Shown: positions 1 through 5,361 of the stretch, piece by piece
Numbering within the stretch: the stretch's first letter is position 1
Layout of the letters: each line of letters begins with the position of its first letter
Position numbers and translations under genes: made by a program
Notes under the pieces: generated by a model
What the model was told of the DNA's origin: nothing
Database searches by the model: none
What the model saw: only the letters and a program-made list of their open reading frames with translations
DNA from: Firmicutes bacterium CAG:631
GTDB lineage: Bacteria; Bacillota_I; Bacilli_A; RFN20; CAG-631
DNA length: 10,964 bases
Assembly: GCA_000433015.1 (NCBI GenBank)
Contig: HF997997.1
Span: 43,859 to 54,822 of the forward strand
Direction: 5' to 3'

Positions 1-279
1 ACACTTACAGTTAAAGATTATGAAACTAATTCTAAAGGCACAGAAGGAAAGTATAATGAAGCGATTATATTTATGAAAAACACAAATATTAAAAATATCA
101 AAAACATTGAATTATATATTAAACTTGATTATGATACTATAGAAGATAGTCCTGTTATTGTTATTTCATTCCATAGTAAAAGTAATTTAAATACAAAAAA
201 AGAATCATTTGATAAACCATTGAACGGAGAAACAAAATTTGAAAATTTAGAAGAAATAGATATGAAGAGGTATCTTTAA
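1..279 (+). CDS. C-terminal part of an unrecognised protein (5' end outside window)
   Basis: Frame 1 is open from the first base to a TAA at 277-279, giving the last 92 residues of a gene that begins upstream. An internal ATG at 73 exists, but the frame is already open before it with ordinary codon use and no Shine-Dalgarno site sits in front, so I treat 73 as internal. The visible part is hydrophilic, rich in Lys, Asn, Ile and Glu, with alternating beta-like stretches (IELYIKLDY, SPVIVISFHSK) and no membrane segment. I recognise no family. It lies directly upstream of a broken nuclease-like gene in an accessory-looking strip, so a role in the same mobile or defence module is possible, but nothing in the sequence shows one. 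Confidence 0.55.
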   Translation, partial: TLTVKDYETNSKGTEGKYNEAIIFMKNTNIKNIKNIELYIKLDYDTIEDSPVIVISFHSKSNLNTKKESFDKPLNGETKFENLEEIDMKRYL

Positions 280-299
280 AAGAAACTAAAAAGAAAAGC

Positions 300-364
300 A
301 AAATGAAAGAATGAAAATCGACACTGATTTTGATAATGAATTTGGATTTCAATTTGAAATGGGA
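300..364 (+). repeat. 65-bp perfect direct repeat, left copy
   Basis: Bases 300-364 are identical to 1268-1332 (offset 968). The first mismatches are at 299 versus 1267 and at 365 versus 1333. The repeat contains 11 bp of leader plus the first 18 codons of the nuclease-like ORF that is intact at 1279. In this copy the downstream sequence differs at once, so the repeat marks a duplication or recombination end. Confidence 0.95.
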
Positions 365-437
365 AGATAAATATTTTGACTTACTAGATAATTTAAAAGG
401 AGAAGGGGTGATAGAATGGGTAATAAGAAAAAACTAA
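311..437 (+). pseudogene. Internally deleted copy of the PD-(D/E)XK-like gene
   Basis: The ATG at 311 starts the same 18 residues (MKIDTDFDNEFGFQFEMG) as the intact gene at 1279, but the frame stops after one more codon at 368-370. From about 360 another frame (360-437) reads WEDKYFDLLDNLKGEGVIEW and ends with TAA at 435-437. This tail resembles the expected end of the same family: the intact copy ends ...TIQWKQIKNNLYYYIIEVENK, with a comparable Trp followed by a hydrophobic strand. The simplest reading is an out-of-frame deletion that removed about 140 codons from a divergent paralogue. The N-terminal identity is certain; the assignment of the C-terminal tail is inference. Confidence 0.65.
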
Positions 438-568
438 AAGAAGAAACTCCGTTGAGTGATAATAATCAAATTGAAGATGATAAAATATATGATGCGATTA
501 AAGATGTAGATGTAAATGATTTGATAGATATTCCAAATGGAGATTTATCTATTCTCCTTAAGGATTAA
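416..568 (+). CDS. Small hypothetical protein (50 aa)
   Basis: The ORF begins MGNKKKLKEETPLSDNNQ and ends at TAA 566-568. It has a good ribosome binding site, AAGGGGTGAT at 403-412, just before the ATG, and a second AAGGAG at 397-402. The product has a basic N-terminus and an acidic remainder, with no membrane segment or motif that I recognise. It ends only 4 bp before the ATG of the decayed YafQ-like toxin, which is where an antitoxin gene would sit. However, it lacks a recognisable RelB/DinJ N-terminal DNA-binding region and is short for that family, so it may be a truncated antitoxin or unrelated. Its first 22 bp overlap the end of the broken nuclease-like gene. Confidence 0.4.
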   Translation: MGNKKKLKEETPLSDNNQIEDDKIYDAIKDVDVNDLIDIPNGDLSILLKD

Positions 569-572
569 ACAT

Positions 573-870
573 ATGTATAGTATAAAAACAACAAAACAAT
601 TTAAACAGATTTTAAAAAACTTAATTAGAAGACCAAAAAGATGTTCAAGAGATTGTTAATCAACTAAAAAGAGGGCAAACAACTGCTAAAAAATCGAGAC
701 CATCCTTTAAAAGGAAACTGACAGAGTTTAATAGACTATCACGTAAGCTAGATTTAATACTGATATATAGCAAAGAAGAACAACTAAAGTTGATTAAATT
801 AATTAGAATTGGCAATTACAATATTTTACAACTAAGTGCATTACAAAAAAAATATTGCAAATGTTTCTAA
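573..870 (+). pseudogene. Decayed YafQ/RelE-family type II toxin gene
   Basis: Three frames together spell a YafQ-type ribosome-dependent mRNA interferase. Frame 573-659 gives MYSIKTTKQFKQILKNLIRR, the typical N-terminal strand and lysine-rich helix. Frame 625-870 then supplies DVQEIVNQLKRGQT, matching the family's 'ev.. L..g..L' region. A short stretch in the third frame at 695-718 reads RDHPLKGN, the characteristic YafQ motif. The sequence returns to the second frame for LTEFNRLSRKLDLILIY and IRIGNYNIL, matching the usual 'REcHi..DwlLiYk' and 'RtGsHsdLF' blocks. In the last block the usual catalytic or terminal His appears as Tyr (GNYN rather than GSHS). At least two or three frameshifts make it inactive as written. 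The closest possible antitoxin is the 50-residue ORF upstream. Confidence 0.75.
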
Positions 871-900
871 TAATGAATTAAAGACTCGGAGGATTAATAT

Positions 901-1128
901 ATGAAAAAAGAAGATAAAACTCCACATAAATTAATAGAAGAAGAGGCTTCTTTATATGATGATGATTGGACTGAGGAGGATGAAGAAGATATGGAGGATA
1001 ATGAAAGTACTCCTATAACCCAGGAGCAGAAAAATTTTGCTGCGGAAATCACTGCATTTCTTCAATCCTTAATTGATGAAGAAAATATCGATACAACTGA
1101 CTTAGATGAAGATTTTACATCTAAATGA
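901..1128 (+). CDS. Strongly acidic hypothetical protein (75 aa)
   Basis: Start at ATG 901 is set by a clear CGGAGG at 887-892 with 8 bp spacing. The product has about 27 Asp/Glu against 6 Lys and no Arg (net charge near -21). Residues 20-35 are almost entirely acidic (DDDWTEEDEEDMEDNE), followed by a likely amphipathic helix at about 41-58 (QEQKNFAAEITAFLQSL). There is no signal peptide or membrane segment. I recognise no family. It lies two genes before the intact nuclease-like ORF and after a dead toxin gene. Its charge would suit a DNA mimic, an antitoxin or an immunity protein, but that is speculation from composition and position only. Confidence 0.6.
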   Translation: MKKEDKTPHKLIEEEASLYDDDWTEEDEEDMEDNESTPITQEQKNFAAEITAFLQSLIDEENIDTTDLDEDFTSK

Positions 1129-1267
1129 TTATTCTAAATATGAAAAGAATATTTCCAATTATTTAAAAAATGTAGGGGTAGTAAAAAATATTTTTGTATG
1201 TGAAAGCCCCTTTATTATACAAGATGTAAATAATCAATTTGCTAGGTTAATTTTATCGACGAATTAA
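1106..1267 (+). CDS. Small hypothetical protein (53 aa), overlapping the acidic ORF
   Basis: The frame from ATG 1106 to TAA 1265-1267 reads MKILHLNDYSKYEKNISNYL and continues with an alternation of Ile/Val/Phe strands (GVVKNIFVCESPFIIQDV). It overlaps the last 23 bp of the acidic gene, a coupling-like arrangement, but has no clear Shine-Dalgarno site. It ends 11 bp before the ATG of the nuclease-like gene and without it the 1129-1278 gap would be empty. The codon pattern looks coding. It could be a complete small protein or the 3' remnant of a longer gene fused to this place by recombination. No family recognised. Confidence 0.4.
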   Translation: MKILHLNDYSKYEKNISNYLKNVGVVKNIFVCESPFIIQDVNNQFARLILSTN

Positions 1268-1332
1268 AAAATGAAAGAATGAAAATCGACACTGATTTTG
1301 ATAATGAATTTGGATTTCAATTTGAAATGGGA
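1268..1332 (+). repeat. 65-bp perfect direct repeat, right copy
   Basis: This is identical to 300-364. It covers the 11-bp leader and first 18 codons of the intact 180-residue ORF. It is the presumed source or sister of the left copy. Confidence 0.95.
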
Positions 1333-1821
1333 GTTCGATTAAAAGAACAATTAAAACAAGATAAGTATAAAGTCTTTTTTGAAAAAAATGTAAGAACAGT
1401 AGTTGAAGATGCAGAAGAATTTATTAAAAAAGAAATGGATTTGTTTATTACTGACACAGAAAAGAAAAATAGATATGCAATTGAATTAAAATTTCCTAGA
1501 AACGGACAATATCCAGAAACAATGTTTTCCTTCGTCAAAGATATTAAATTTTTAGAACAACTTTGTAAAAAAGGAAATTTTGATAAATGTTGGGCAGTTG
1601 TTCTAGTTGATGATGATAAATTTTATAAAGAAACAGGTAGAGAAAAAGAAGATAGCATTTATAGTTATTTTAGATCCCAAAAAGTGTTAGTAGGAACAAT
1701 AGTCAAGCCAACAGGAGATAATAAATCCAAATTCATTGAACTAACAAATCAGTATACGATTCAATGGAAACAAATAAAAAATAATTTATATTATTACATC
1801 ATAGAAGTTGAAAACAAATAA
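1279..1821 (+). CDS. Putative PD-(D/E)XK-fold nuclease-like protein (180 aa)
   Basis: I recognise the general fold pattern rather than a named family. Residues 48-72 read FIKKEMDLFI...YAIELKF: an acidic strand with Asp54, then 15 residues later Glu69-Leu-Lys71. This is the spacing of the E/D...ExK catalytic centre of PD-(D/E)XK restriction-endonuclease-like proteins. A conserved-looking block NGQYPETMFSFVKDIKFLEQL (75-95) follows, then IYSYFR (127-132) and a C-terminal strand. It is soluble, with no signal peptide. There is no strong Shine-Dalgarno site; ATG 1279 is chosen because the same 18 codons are repeated exactly at 311 and the upstream ATG at 1271 stops after three codons. No methyltransferase or other partner is visible, so the substrate is unknown; a defence or mobile-element role is a guess. 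A terminator follows. Confidence 0.6.
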   Translation: MKIDTDFDNEFGFQFEMGVRLKEQLKQDKYKVFFEKNVRTVVEDAEEFIKKEMDLFITDTEKKNRYAIELKFPRNGQYPETMFSFVKDIKFLEQLCKKGNFDKCWAVVLVDDDKFYKETGREKEDSIYSYFRSQKVLVGTIVKPTGDNKSKFIELTNQYTIQWKQIKNNLYYYIIEVENK

Positions 1822-1835
1822 AATAAATTTATACT
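1808..1835 (+). promoter_or_regulatory. Possible promoter upstream of cwlD
   Basis: TTGAAA (1808-1813) and TATACT (1830-1835), each one mismatch from the sigma-A consensus, are separated by 16 bp. The -35 lies in the last codons of the preceding gene. Transcription would start near 1842, right at the hairpin 1843-1877, so that hairpin would sit at the 5' end of the message. In AT-rich DNA such matches also arise by chance. Confidence 0.35.
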
Positions 1836-1842
1836 AAAATAC

Positions 1843-1878
1843 AAAAAGTATTTGTTTAGAATTGACAAATACTTTTTT
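1843..1878. terminator. Rho-independent terminator, 13-bp stem
   Basis: AAAAAGTATTTGT (1843-1855) pairs perfectly with ACAAATACTTTTT (1865-1877) around a 9-nt loop, with T's running to 1878. The A-run on the left and T-run on the right make it usable in both directions. It lies 22 bp after the stop of the nuclease-like gene and separates the accessory strip from cwlD. The stem is AT-rich, as expected in this genome. Confidence 0.75.
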
Positions 1879-1904
1879 ATCATATATTGAACTAGGTGAT
1901 TAAG

Positions 1905-2603
1905 ATGATGAAAAAAAGCAAATTTTTTCTTTTTTTAACTTTGATTTTTAGTTGCTTCAGTATTTTTAATATAACGATAATTATAAAAAATAAAAGAAAA
2001 GACCAAATGATTTCTGCTGTTTCAGGATATACCATTTTTATTGACCCAGGGCATGGCGGGAAAGATAATGGGGCTAGTTTTAATGATGTTTTAGAAGACG
2101 AAATTAATTTAAGTATTGCAACGAAAGTTTATGAAATGTTAATTGATTTGGGTGCTAGAACCTTAATTAGCCGAGTAGATGATTATGATTTGAGTGATGC
2201 TTATGCAAAAAATCATAAAATACAAGATTTAAAAAAAAGAATTGCCTATATGAAAGAAAACCAAGCCGATTTATTTGTCAGTATTCATCTCAATTCTTTT
2301 TCTAATTCTGATGTTAGCGGTGCCCAAGTTTTTTATAAAAAAAATGTTCCATCAAGTGAAGAATTTGCTTTGGTGATGCAACAAACATTCAATTCCATTA
2401 ATAAAAAAGAAAAAAAACCAAAAGTTGGCGATTACTATCTTTTAAATAATAGTGGCGATTTAAACGGAGTGATGGTCGAATGTGGGTTTTTAAGCAATAC
2501 CGAAGAAAGAAATCAATTAATAACAGACGCATACCAAGAAAAGATTGCAAGTTTAATCAAAGACGGAATTCTTGCTTATTTAGAGGCAAAAAACCGTATT
2601 TAA
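1905..2603 (+). CDS. cwlD: N-acetylmuramoyl-L-alanine amidase, CwlD type
   Basis: This is a zinc-dependent Amidase_3 enzyme that cleaves the bond between N-acetylmuramic acid and L-alanine in peptidoglycan. Residues 6-27 form one hydrophobic segment, a signal anchor or uncleaved signal peptide, placing the domain outside the membrane. The catalytic domain starts at about 42 with IFIDPGHGGKDNGA. Zinc ligands are His50, Glu66 (LEDEINLS) and His128 (VSIHLNS); the catalytic Glu is Glu192 in MVECGFLSN. The domain has no SH3 or other wall-binding part, and the YYLLNNSGDLNG region and overall length (232 aa) match CwlD, which makes muramic lactam in spore cortex in Bacillus. Whether this organism sporulates cannot be told here. 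An in-frame GTG at 1896 lies inside the Shine-Dalgarno AGGTGAT (1894-1900), so ATG 1905 (or 1908) is preferred. Confidence 0.9.
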   Translation: MMKKSKFFLFLTLIFSCFSIFNITIIIKNKRKDQMISAVSGYTIFIDPGHGGKDNGASFNDVLEDEINLSIATKVYEMLIDLGARTLISRVDDYDLSDAYAKNHKIQDLKKRIAYMKENQADLFVSIHLNSFSNSDVSGAQVFYKKNVPSSEEFALVMQQTFNSINKKEKKPKVGDYYLLNNSGDLNGVMVECGFLSNTEERNQLITDAYQEKIASLIKDGILAYLEAKNRI

Positions 2604-2632
2604 TAATATAAAAAGTCCATACTAAAATTGAG

Positions 2633-3061
2633 GTGATTCTTATCAAAAAAGTATGGATTAAAATTTATAAATTTTTAGCTAAAACGGGTTTTGTTTTTTT
2701 GCAATTGAGTGGAATGATCATCGTCGCTTTCTTTTTAGTGTCTTTAAAATTAGTCAAAGAAGAGGTAAAAAATCCCTATTGTCGCATAGAAAATCAAAAT
2801 GTGAAATTAGAATTGAATTATGATTCGATTGATTATTATACTTATGAAATTCATTGTAATACTTTAAATACAGAAATTTATTTAATGGATTCTATCGGCA
2901 AAAATCAAGCAATTTCTTTGTTAATTGAAATTAAGCAACAATTAGAAAATGAACAAATTCAAATTCTTACTCATTTTACTATTTATGGAGCACAATTAGA
3001 AAATGTCATTTATGCCAATTTAAATTTGGGGTATGAAGGAATTAGTTACATTGGAGGATAA
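2633..3061 (+). CDS. Single-pass membrane protein of unknown function (about 142 aa)
   Basis: I do not recognise this gene. A basic N-terminus is followed by one hydrophobic segment at about residues 19-39 (GFVFLQLSGMIIVAFFLVSL), then a hydrophilic domain of about 100 residues rich in alternating strand and helix (VKLELNYDSIDYYTYEI; an amphipathic helix near QAISLLIEIKQQLENEQI). This suggests a membrane-anchored protein with an extracytoplasmic or cytoplasmic globular part. The start is uncertain: GTG 2633 is the only standard start before residue 28, yet it lies within the AGGTGATT Shine-Dalgarno sequence (2631-2638), so translation may begin at a nearby non-AUG codon (ATC 2642 has the same spacing as cwlD's ATG). 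It follows cwlD by 29 bp with no terminator between, so the two are probably co-transcribed. Confidence 0.7.
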   Translation: MILIKKVWIKIYKFLAKTGFVFLQLSGMIIVAFFLVSLKLVKEEVKNPYCRIENQNVKLELNYDSIDYYTYEIHCNTLNTEIYLMDSIGKNQAISLLIEIKQQLENEQIQILTHFTIYGAQLENVIYANLNLGYEGISYIGG

Positions 3062-3066
3062 AAAGA

Positions 3067-3096
3067 TTGCAAAATTGTATATTATAAGTTTATAAT
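3067..3096 (+). promoter_or_regulatory. Putative promoter for the tsaC-rpiB-atp gene train
   Basis: TTGCAA (3067-3072) and a perfect TATAAT (3091-3096) are 18 bp apart. The predicted start, near 3103, falls just before the AAGGAG ribosome binding site (3104-3109) of tsaC, giving a very short leader. The -10 box forms the start of the right arm of a perfect palindrome (3075-3102). Confidence 0.5.
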
Positions 3097-3102
3097 ATAC
3101 AA
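3075..3102. promoter_or_regulatory. Perfect 12-bp inverted repeat over the tsaC promoter (possible operator or hairpin)
   Basis: TTGTATATTATA (3075-3086) and TATAATATACAA (3091-3102) are exact reverse complements around AGTT. There is no T-run after it, so it is not a normal terminator. It covers the spacer and -10 of the putative promoter and ends 1 bp before the ribosome binding site. It could be an operator for a dimeric repressor, or an RNA hairpin beside the ribosome binding site if transcription enters from cwlD. Confidence 0.55.
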
Positions 3103-3116
3103 TAAGGAGAAATACA

Positions 3117-3728
3117 ATGACAAAAATTTGCACAGAAAAAGAAATTGATACCATTTGTAAAGATTTAAAGCAAGGAAAAGTGGTTGGTTTTCCTACAGAA
3201 ACGGTTTATGGTTTAGCTATCCTTGCTGATAGCAAAAAAGCTTTTGATGAATTAGTTCAATTAAAAAAAAGACCAATTAATAAACCGATGACAGTCATGG
3301 TTGCTAAAAAAGAAAAAATTCATGATTATGCTTTGGTTAATCAAAAACAACAAAAAATTATTGATACTTTTATGCCAGGACCATTGACTATAATTTTAAA
3401 AGCGAAAGAGCATTTACCACAAACGATGACATTGGGACAAAAAAGTATTGGCTTTAGAATTCCAAACCATGAACTATCTTTAGAAATTTTAAGATGCATC
3501 AACAAGCCTTTGTTGGTAACTAGTGCAAATATTTCTTCTTCACCAGCATTTATTCAAGCAAAAGATGTTTATCATGCTTTTAAAGGTCAACTATCTTCAT
3601 TGATTAATGCAGATAGTTTAGGAAAAAATGCTTCAACGGTCATTGATTTAACTCAAGATAGGCCTCTTTTATTAAGAAAAGGAGAGATATCTTTTGAAGA
3701 TATCTTCAAAGTTTGGGAGAGTGAATAA
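3117..3728 (+). CDS. tsaC: L-threonylcarbamoyladenylate synthase (TsaC/YrdC type)
   Basis: The enzyme makes threonylcarbamoyl-AMP from threonine, bicarbonate and ATP, the first step of t6A37 formation in tRNAs that read ANN codons; it acts in the cytoplasm with the TsaD complex. The YrdC domain fills the protein: FPTETVYGL at 25-33, the substrate-binding KKRPINKPM at 50-58, PGPLT at 87-91, GFRIPNH at 112-118, SAN at 136-138, STVID at 173-177 and LLRKGEI near the end. At 203 residues it is the short TsaC form without the extra C-terminal Sua5 domain found in B. subtilis YwlC. The start is supported by AAGGAG at 3104-3109, 7 bp before the ATG. It is the first gene of the train leading to the ATP synthase, 3 bp before rpiB. 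Confidence 0.93.
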   Translation: MTKICTEKEIDTICKDLKQGKVVGFPTETVYGLAILADSKKAFDELVQLKKRPINKPMTVMVAKKEKIHDYALVNQKQQKIIDTFMPGPLTIILKAKEHLPQTMTLGQKSIGFRIPNHELSLEILRCINKPLLVTSANISSSPAFIQAKDVYHAFKGQLSSLINADSLGKNASTVIDLTQDRPLLLRKGEISFEDIFKVWESE

Positions 3729-3731
3729 AAA

Positions 3732-4169
3732 ATGAAATTAGCAATTGGTTCCGATCATGGTGGATTTTTATTAAAAAAAGAAATTATGAATCAATTAAGC
3801 GGTTATCAATGGGTAGATTGTGGAACCTATGATGAAAGTTCGTGTGACTATCCTGATTTTGCTTTTAAAGTTGGAGAAAAAGTAGCTAGTCATGAATGTG
3901 ATTTTGGCATTGTGATTTGTAAAAGTGGCATTGGTGTAAGTATTTGCGCCAATAAAGTCAAAGGAATTCGCTGTGCTTTAGTGGATAATGAAAAAGATGC
4001 CGTTTTATCAAAACAGCATAATAATTCCAATGTTTTAGCTTTTGGCGCTCAACAAGTAAGTATTTTAACAGCTATTGATTGTATCCAATCTTGGTTAAAT
4101 GCTTCTTTTTTAAAGGGTAGACATGAAACAAGAGTGAATAAAATCACTCAATATGAGCAACAACACTGA
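3732..4169 (+). CDS. rpiB: Ribose-5-phosphate isomerase B
   Basis: This LacA/LacB/RpiB-family enzyme interconverts ribose 5-phosphate and ribulose 5-phosphate in the non-oxidative pentose phosphate pathway. The N-terminus AIGSDHGG (4-11) carries the phosphate-site His9. The active-site loop is IVICKSGIGVSICANK (60-75), with the catalytic Cys63 and the glycine-rich turn. KQHNNSN (95-101) has the second conserved His, and GRHETRV (129-135) is the usual C-terminal sugar-phosphate contact. Length (145 aa) is normal for the family. A galactose-6-phosphate isomerase subunit is the alternative, but there are no lac-type neighbours or paired subunit. Its last 17 bp overlap the next gene, suggesting translational coupling. 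Confidence 0.92.
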   Translation: MKLAIGSDHGGFLLKKEIMNQLSGYQWVDCGTYDESSCDYPDFAFKVGEKVASHECDFGIVICKSGIGVSICANKVKGIRCALVDNEKDAVLSKQHNNSNVLAFGAQQVSILTAIDCIQSWLNASFLKGRHETRVNKITQYEQQH

Positions 4170-4554
4170 TATGGAAACGAAACAAAAAAGAATTCACCAA
4201 AGAATTATTTATACTAGTTTAATTGTTACTTTGATAATTGGTCTTCTTTTATTGAGTTTTAGTTTTATTTTTGACATTCCTTATTATTTATCCATCACTT
4301 TTGTAATAAGTGGATTGATAAGTGTAGGTAATTATTTGCTATTAATTTATAAGACACAACAAAGTGTAGAACCTTTATTAAAAAAAGTAATCAAAGTCAC
4401 TTCTTTAATTAATATAGGGATTTTTGCTTTAGCCTTACTGGGTTTATTTTTCCTATTTTATCAAGATAAGTGGGTTATCTTTGCCTATTTGTTTGGCTAT
4501 TTAATTTTAAAATTTGTCATTTTTTTTCAATATGGATTACAAATAAAGGAGTAA
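4153..4554 (+). CDS. AtpI-like four-helix membrane protein
   Basis: The protein has four predicted membrane helices at about 18-40, 44-66, 82-103 and 106-128, with short basic ends (133 aa). This topology, the length and the position 6 bp before atpB are those of AtpI, an accessory protein associated with c-ring assembly of the F-type ATP synthase. Sequence similarity to AtpI is weak by eye, so the call rests mainly on topology and position. Two starts are possible: ATG 4153, overlapping rpiB by 17 bp, and ATG 4171, just after the rpiB stop (TGATATG). Neither has a Shine-Dalgarno site, so re-initiation after rpiB is likely. Confidence 0.65.
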   Translation: MSNNTDMETKQKRIHQRIIYTSLIVTLIIGLLLLSFSFIFDIPYYLSITFVISGLISVGNYLLLIYKTQQSVEPLLKKVIKVTSLINIGIFALALLGLFFLFYQDKWVIFAYLFGYLILKFVIFFQYGLQIKE

Positions 4555-4560
4555 AAAAAT

Positions 4561-5361
4561 ATGTTCAAAAAGATATGGGAATACATCGTGTATGATATGC
4601 CGGCTGAACTAATTGTTTCTCTTTTTGTCATGCTTCTTATTGCGATTATTGCCATCATTTTAGGACATAAAATAAAAAAAGCCGATCCAACAAAACCGCC
4701 CAAAGGGGCCGCTTTTGTAGCGGATTTATTAGTGGATAAAAGTTTAAATAATATTCGCTCCATTTTAGGTGAGGCATATGAAAAATTTGCACCTTATTAC
4801 ATTTTTTTAATTTTGTATATTCCTTTAGCATTTATCAGTGGTTTATTTGGATTGCCTTCACCCATTATGTATTTTTCAATCCCTTTAACATTAGCAATTG
4901 TTTCATTTTTAGGCATTCAGCTTTCTTCGATTTATTATAATCGACTGGGATATTTAAAAAGTTTTACTGACCCATTGCCACCATGGATTCCGATTATGGT
5001 TCCTATTAATATTTTAGGAAAGATTTCACCTTTGCTTTCTTTATCCATTCGGATGTTTGGCAATGCGGTAGCTGGATATATGCTTATGACTTTAGTTTAT
5101 TGGGCAACTGGTTCTTTATCAAGTGTGATGACGCAATTTGTTGGTTTAAATTATCATGGATTGAATTTTATGGGTGTTATTGTTAGTCCATTTTTACATG
5201 CTTATTTAGATATTTTTTCTGCTTTTATTCAAACTTTAATTTTTGTAACACTAACTATGTTATTGATATCGGTTGAAATTCCGGCTCCTGTAGCAAAAAA
5301 ACAAAAAGAAGTAAAAACACAAAAAATTAAAAGGAGGGTTATAAAATGTTCGAATTCTTAA
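4561..5361 (+). CDS. atpB: F-type ATP synthase subunit a
   Basis: Subunit a is the membrane stator that provides the two half-channels for ion flow against the c-ring. The essential arginine is Arg164 in LSIRMFGNAVAG (161-172), equivalent to E. coli Arg210. The last helix contains FLHAYLDIFSAFIQTLIF (211-228) with the conserved Gln224. Helices lie at roughly 16-36, 79-98, 103-124, 142-180 and 200-238. A Shine-Dalgarno-like AAAGGAG precedes ATG 4561. After residue 240 there is a basic tail of about 26 residues (KKQKEVKTQKIKRRVIK) whose last codons read through the atpE ribosome binding site and 16 bp into atpE. That tail is longer than in many homologues. Confidence 0.95.
   Translation: MFKKIWEYIVYDMPAELIVSLFVMLLIAIIAIILGHKIKKADPTKPPKGAAFVADLLVDKSLNNIRSILGEAYEKFAPYYIFLILYIPLAFISGLFGLPSPIMYFSIPLTLAIVSFLGIQLSSIYYNRLGYLKSFTDPLPPWIPIMVPINILGKISPLLSLSIRMFGNAVAGYMLMTLVYWATGSLSSVMTQFVGLNYHGLNFMGVIVSPFLHAYLDIFSAFIQTLIFVTLTMLLISVEIPAPVAKKQKEVKTQKIKRRVIKCSNS
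5331..5337 (+). promoter_or_regulatory. Strong ribosome binding site for atpE inside atpB
   Basis: AAGGAGG lies 8 bp before the atpE ATG and is one of the strongest sites in the window, along with those of atpG and atpD. It is read as codons of atpB. It fits the need for roughly ten or more c subunits per enzyme. Confidence 0.8.

Noticed and set aside
1862..1888. TTGACA-15-TATATT as the cwlD promoter
   Set aside because: The spacer is short and the -35 lies in the terminator loop; the start would fall on the ribosome binding site itself, leaving almost no leader.
4271..4276. Perfect TTGACA inside the atpI-like gene as an atp promoter
   Set aside because: No acceptable -10 box at 16-18 bp spacing; likely coincidental codons for Phe-Asp-Ile.
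4527..4763. 78-aa ORF on the - strand across the start of atpB
   Set aside because: It lies opposite a well-supported atpB with no ribosome binding site or recognisable protein; a shadow frame.
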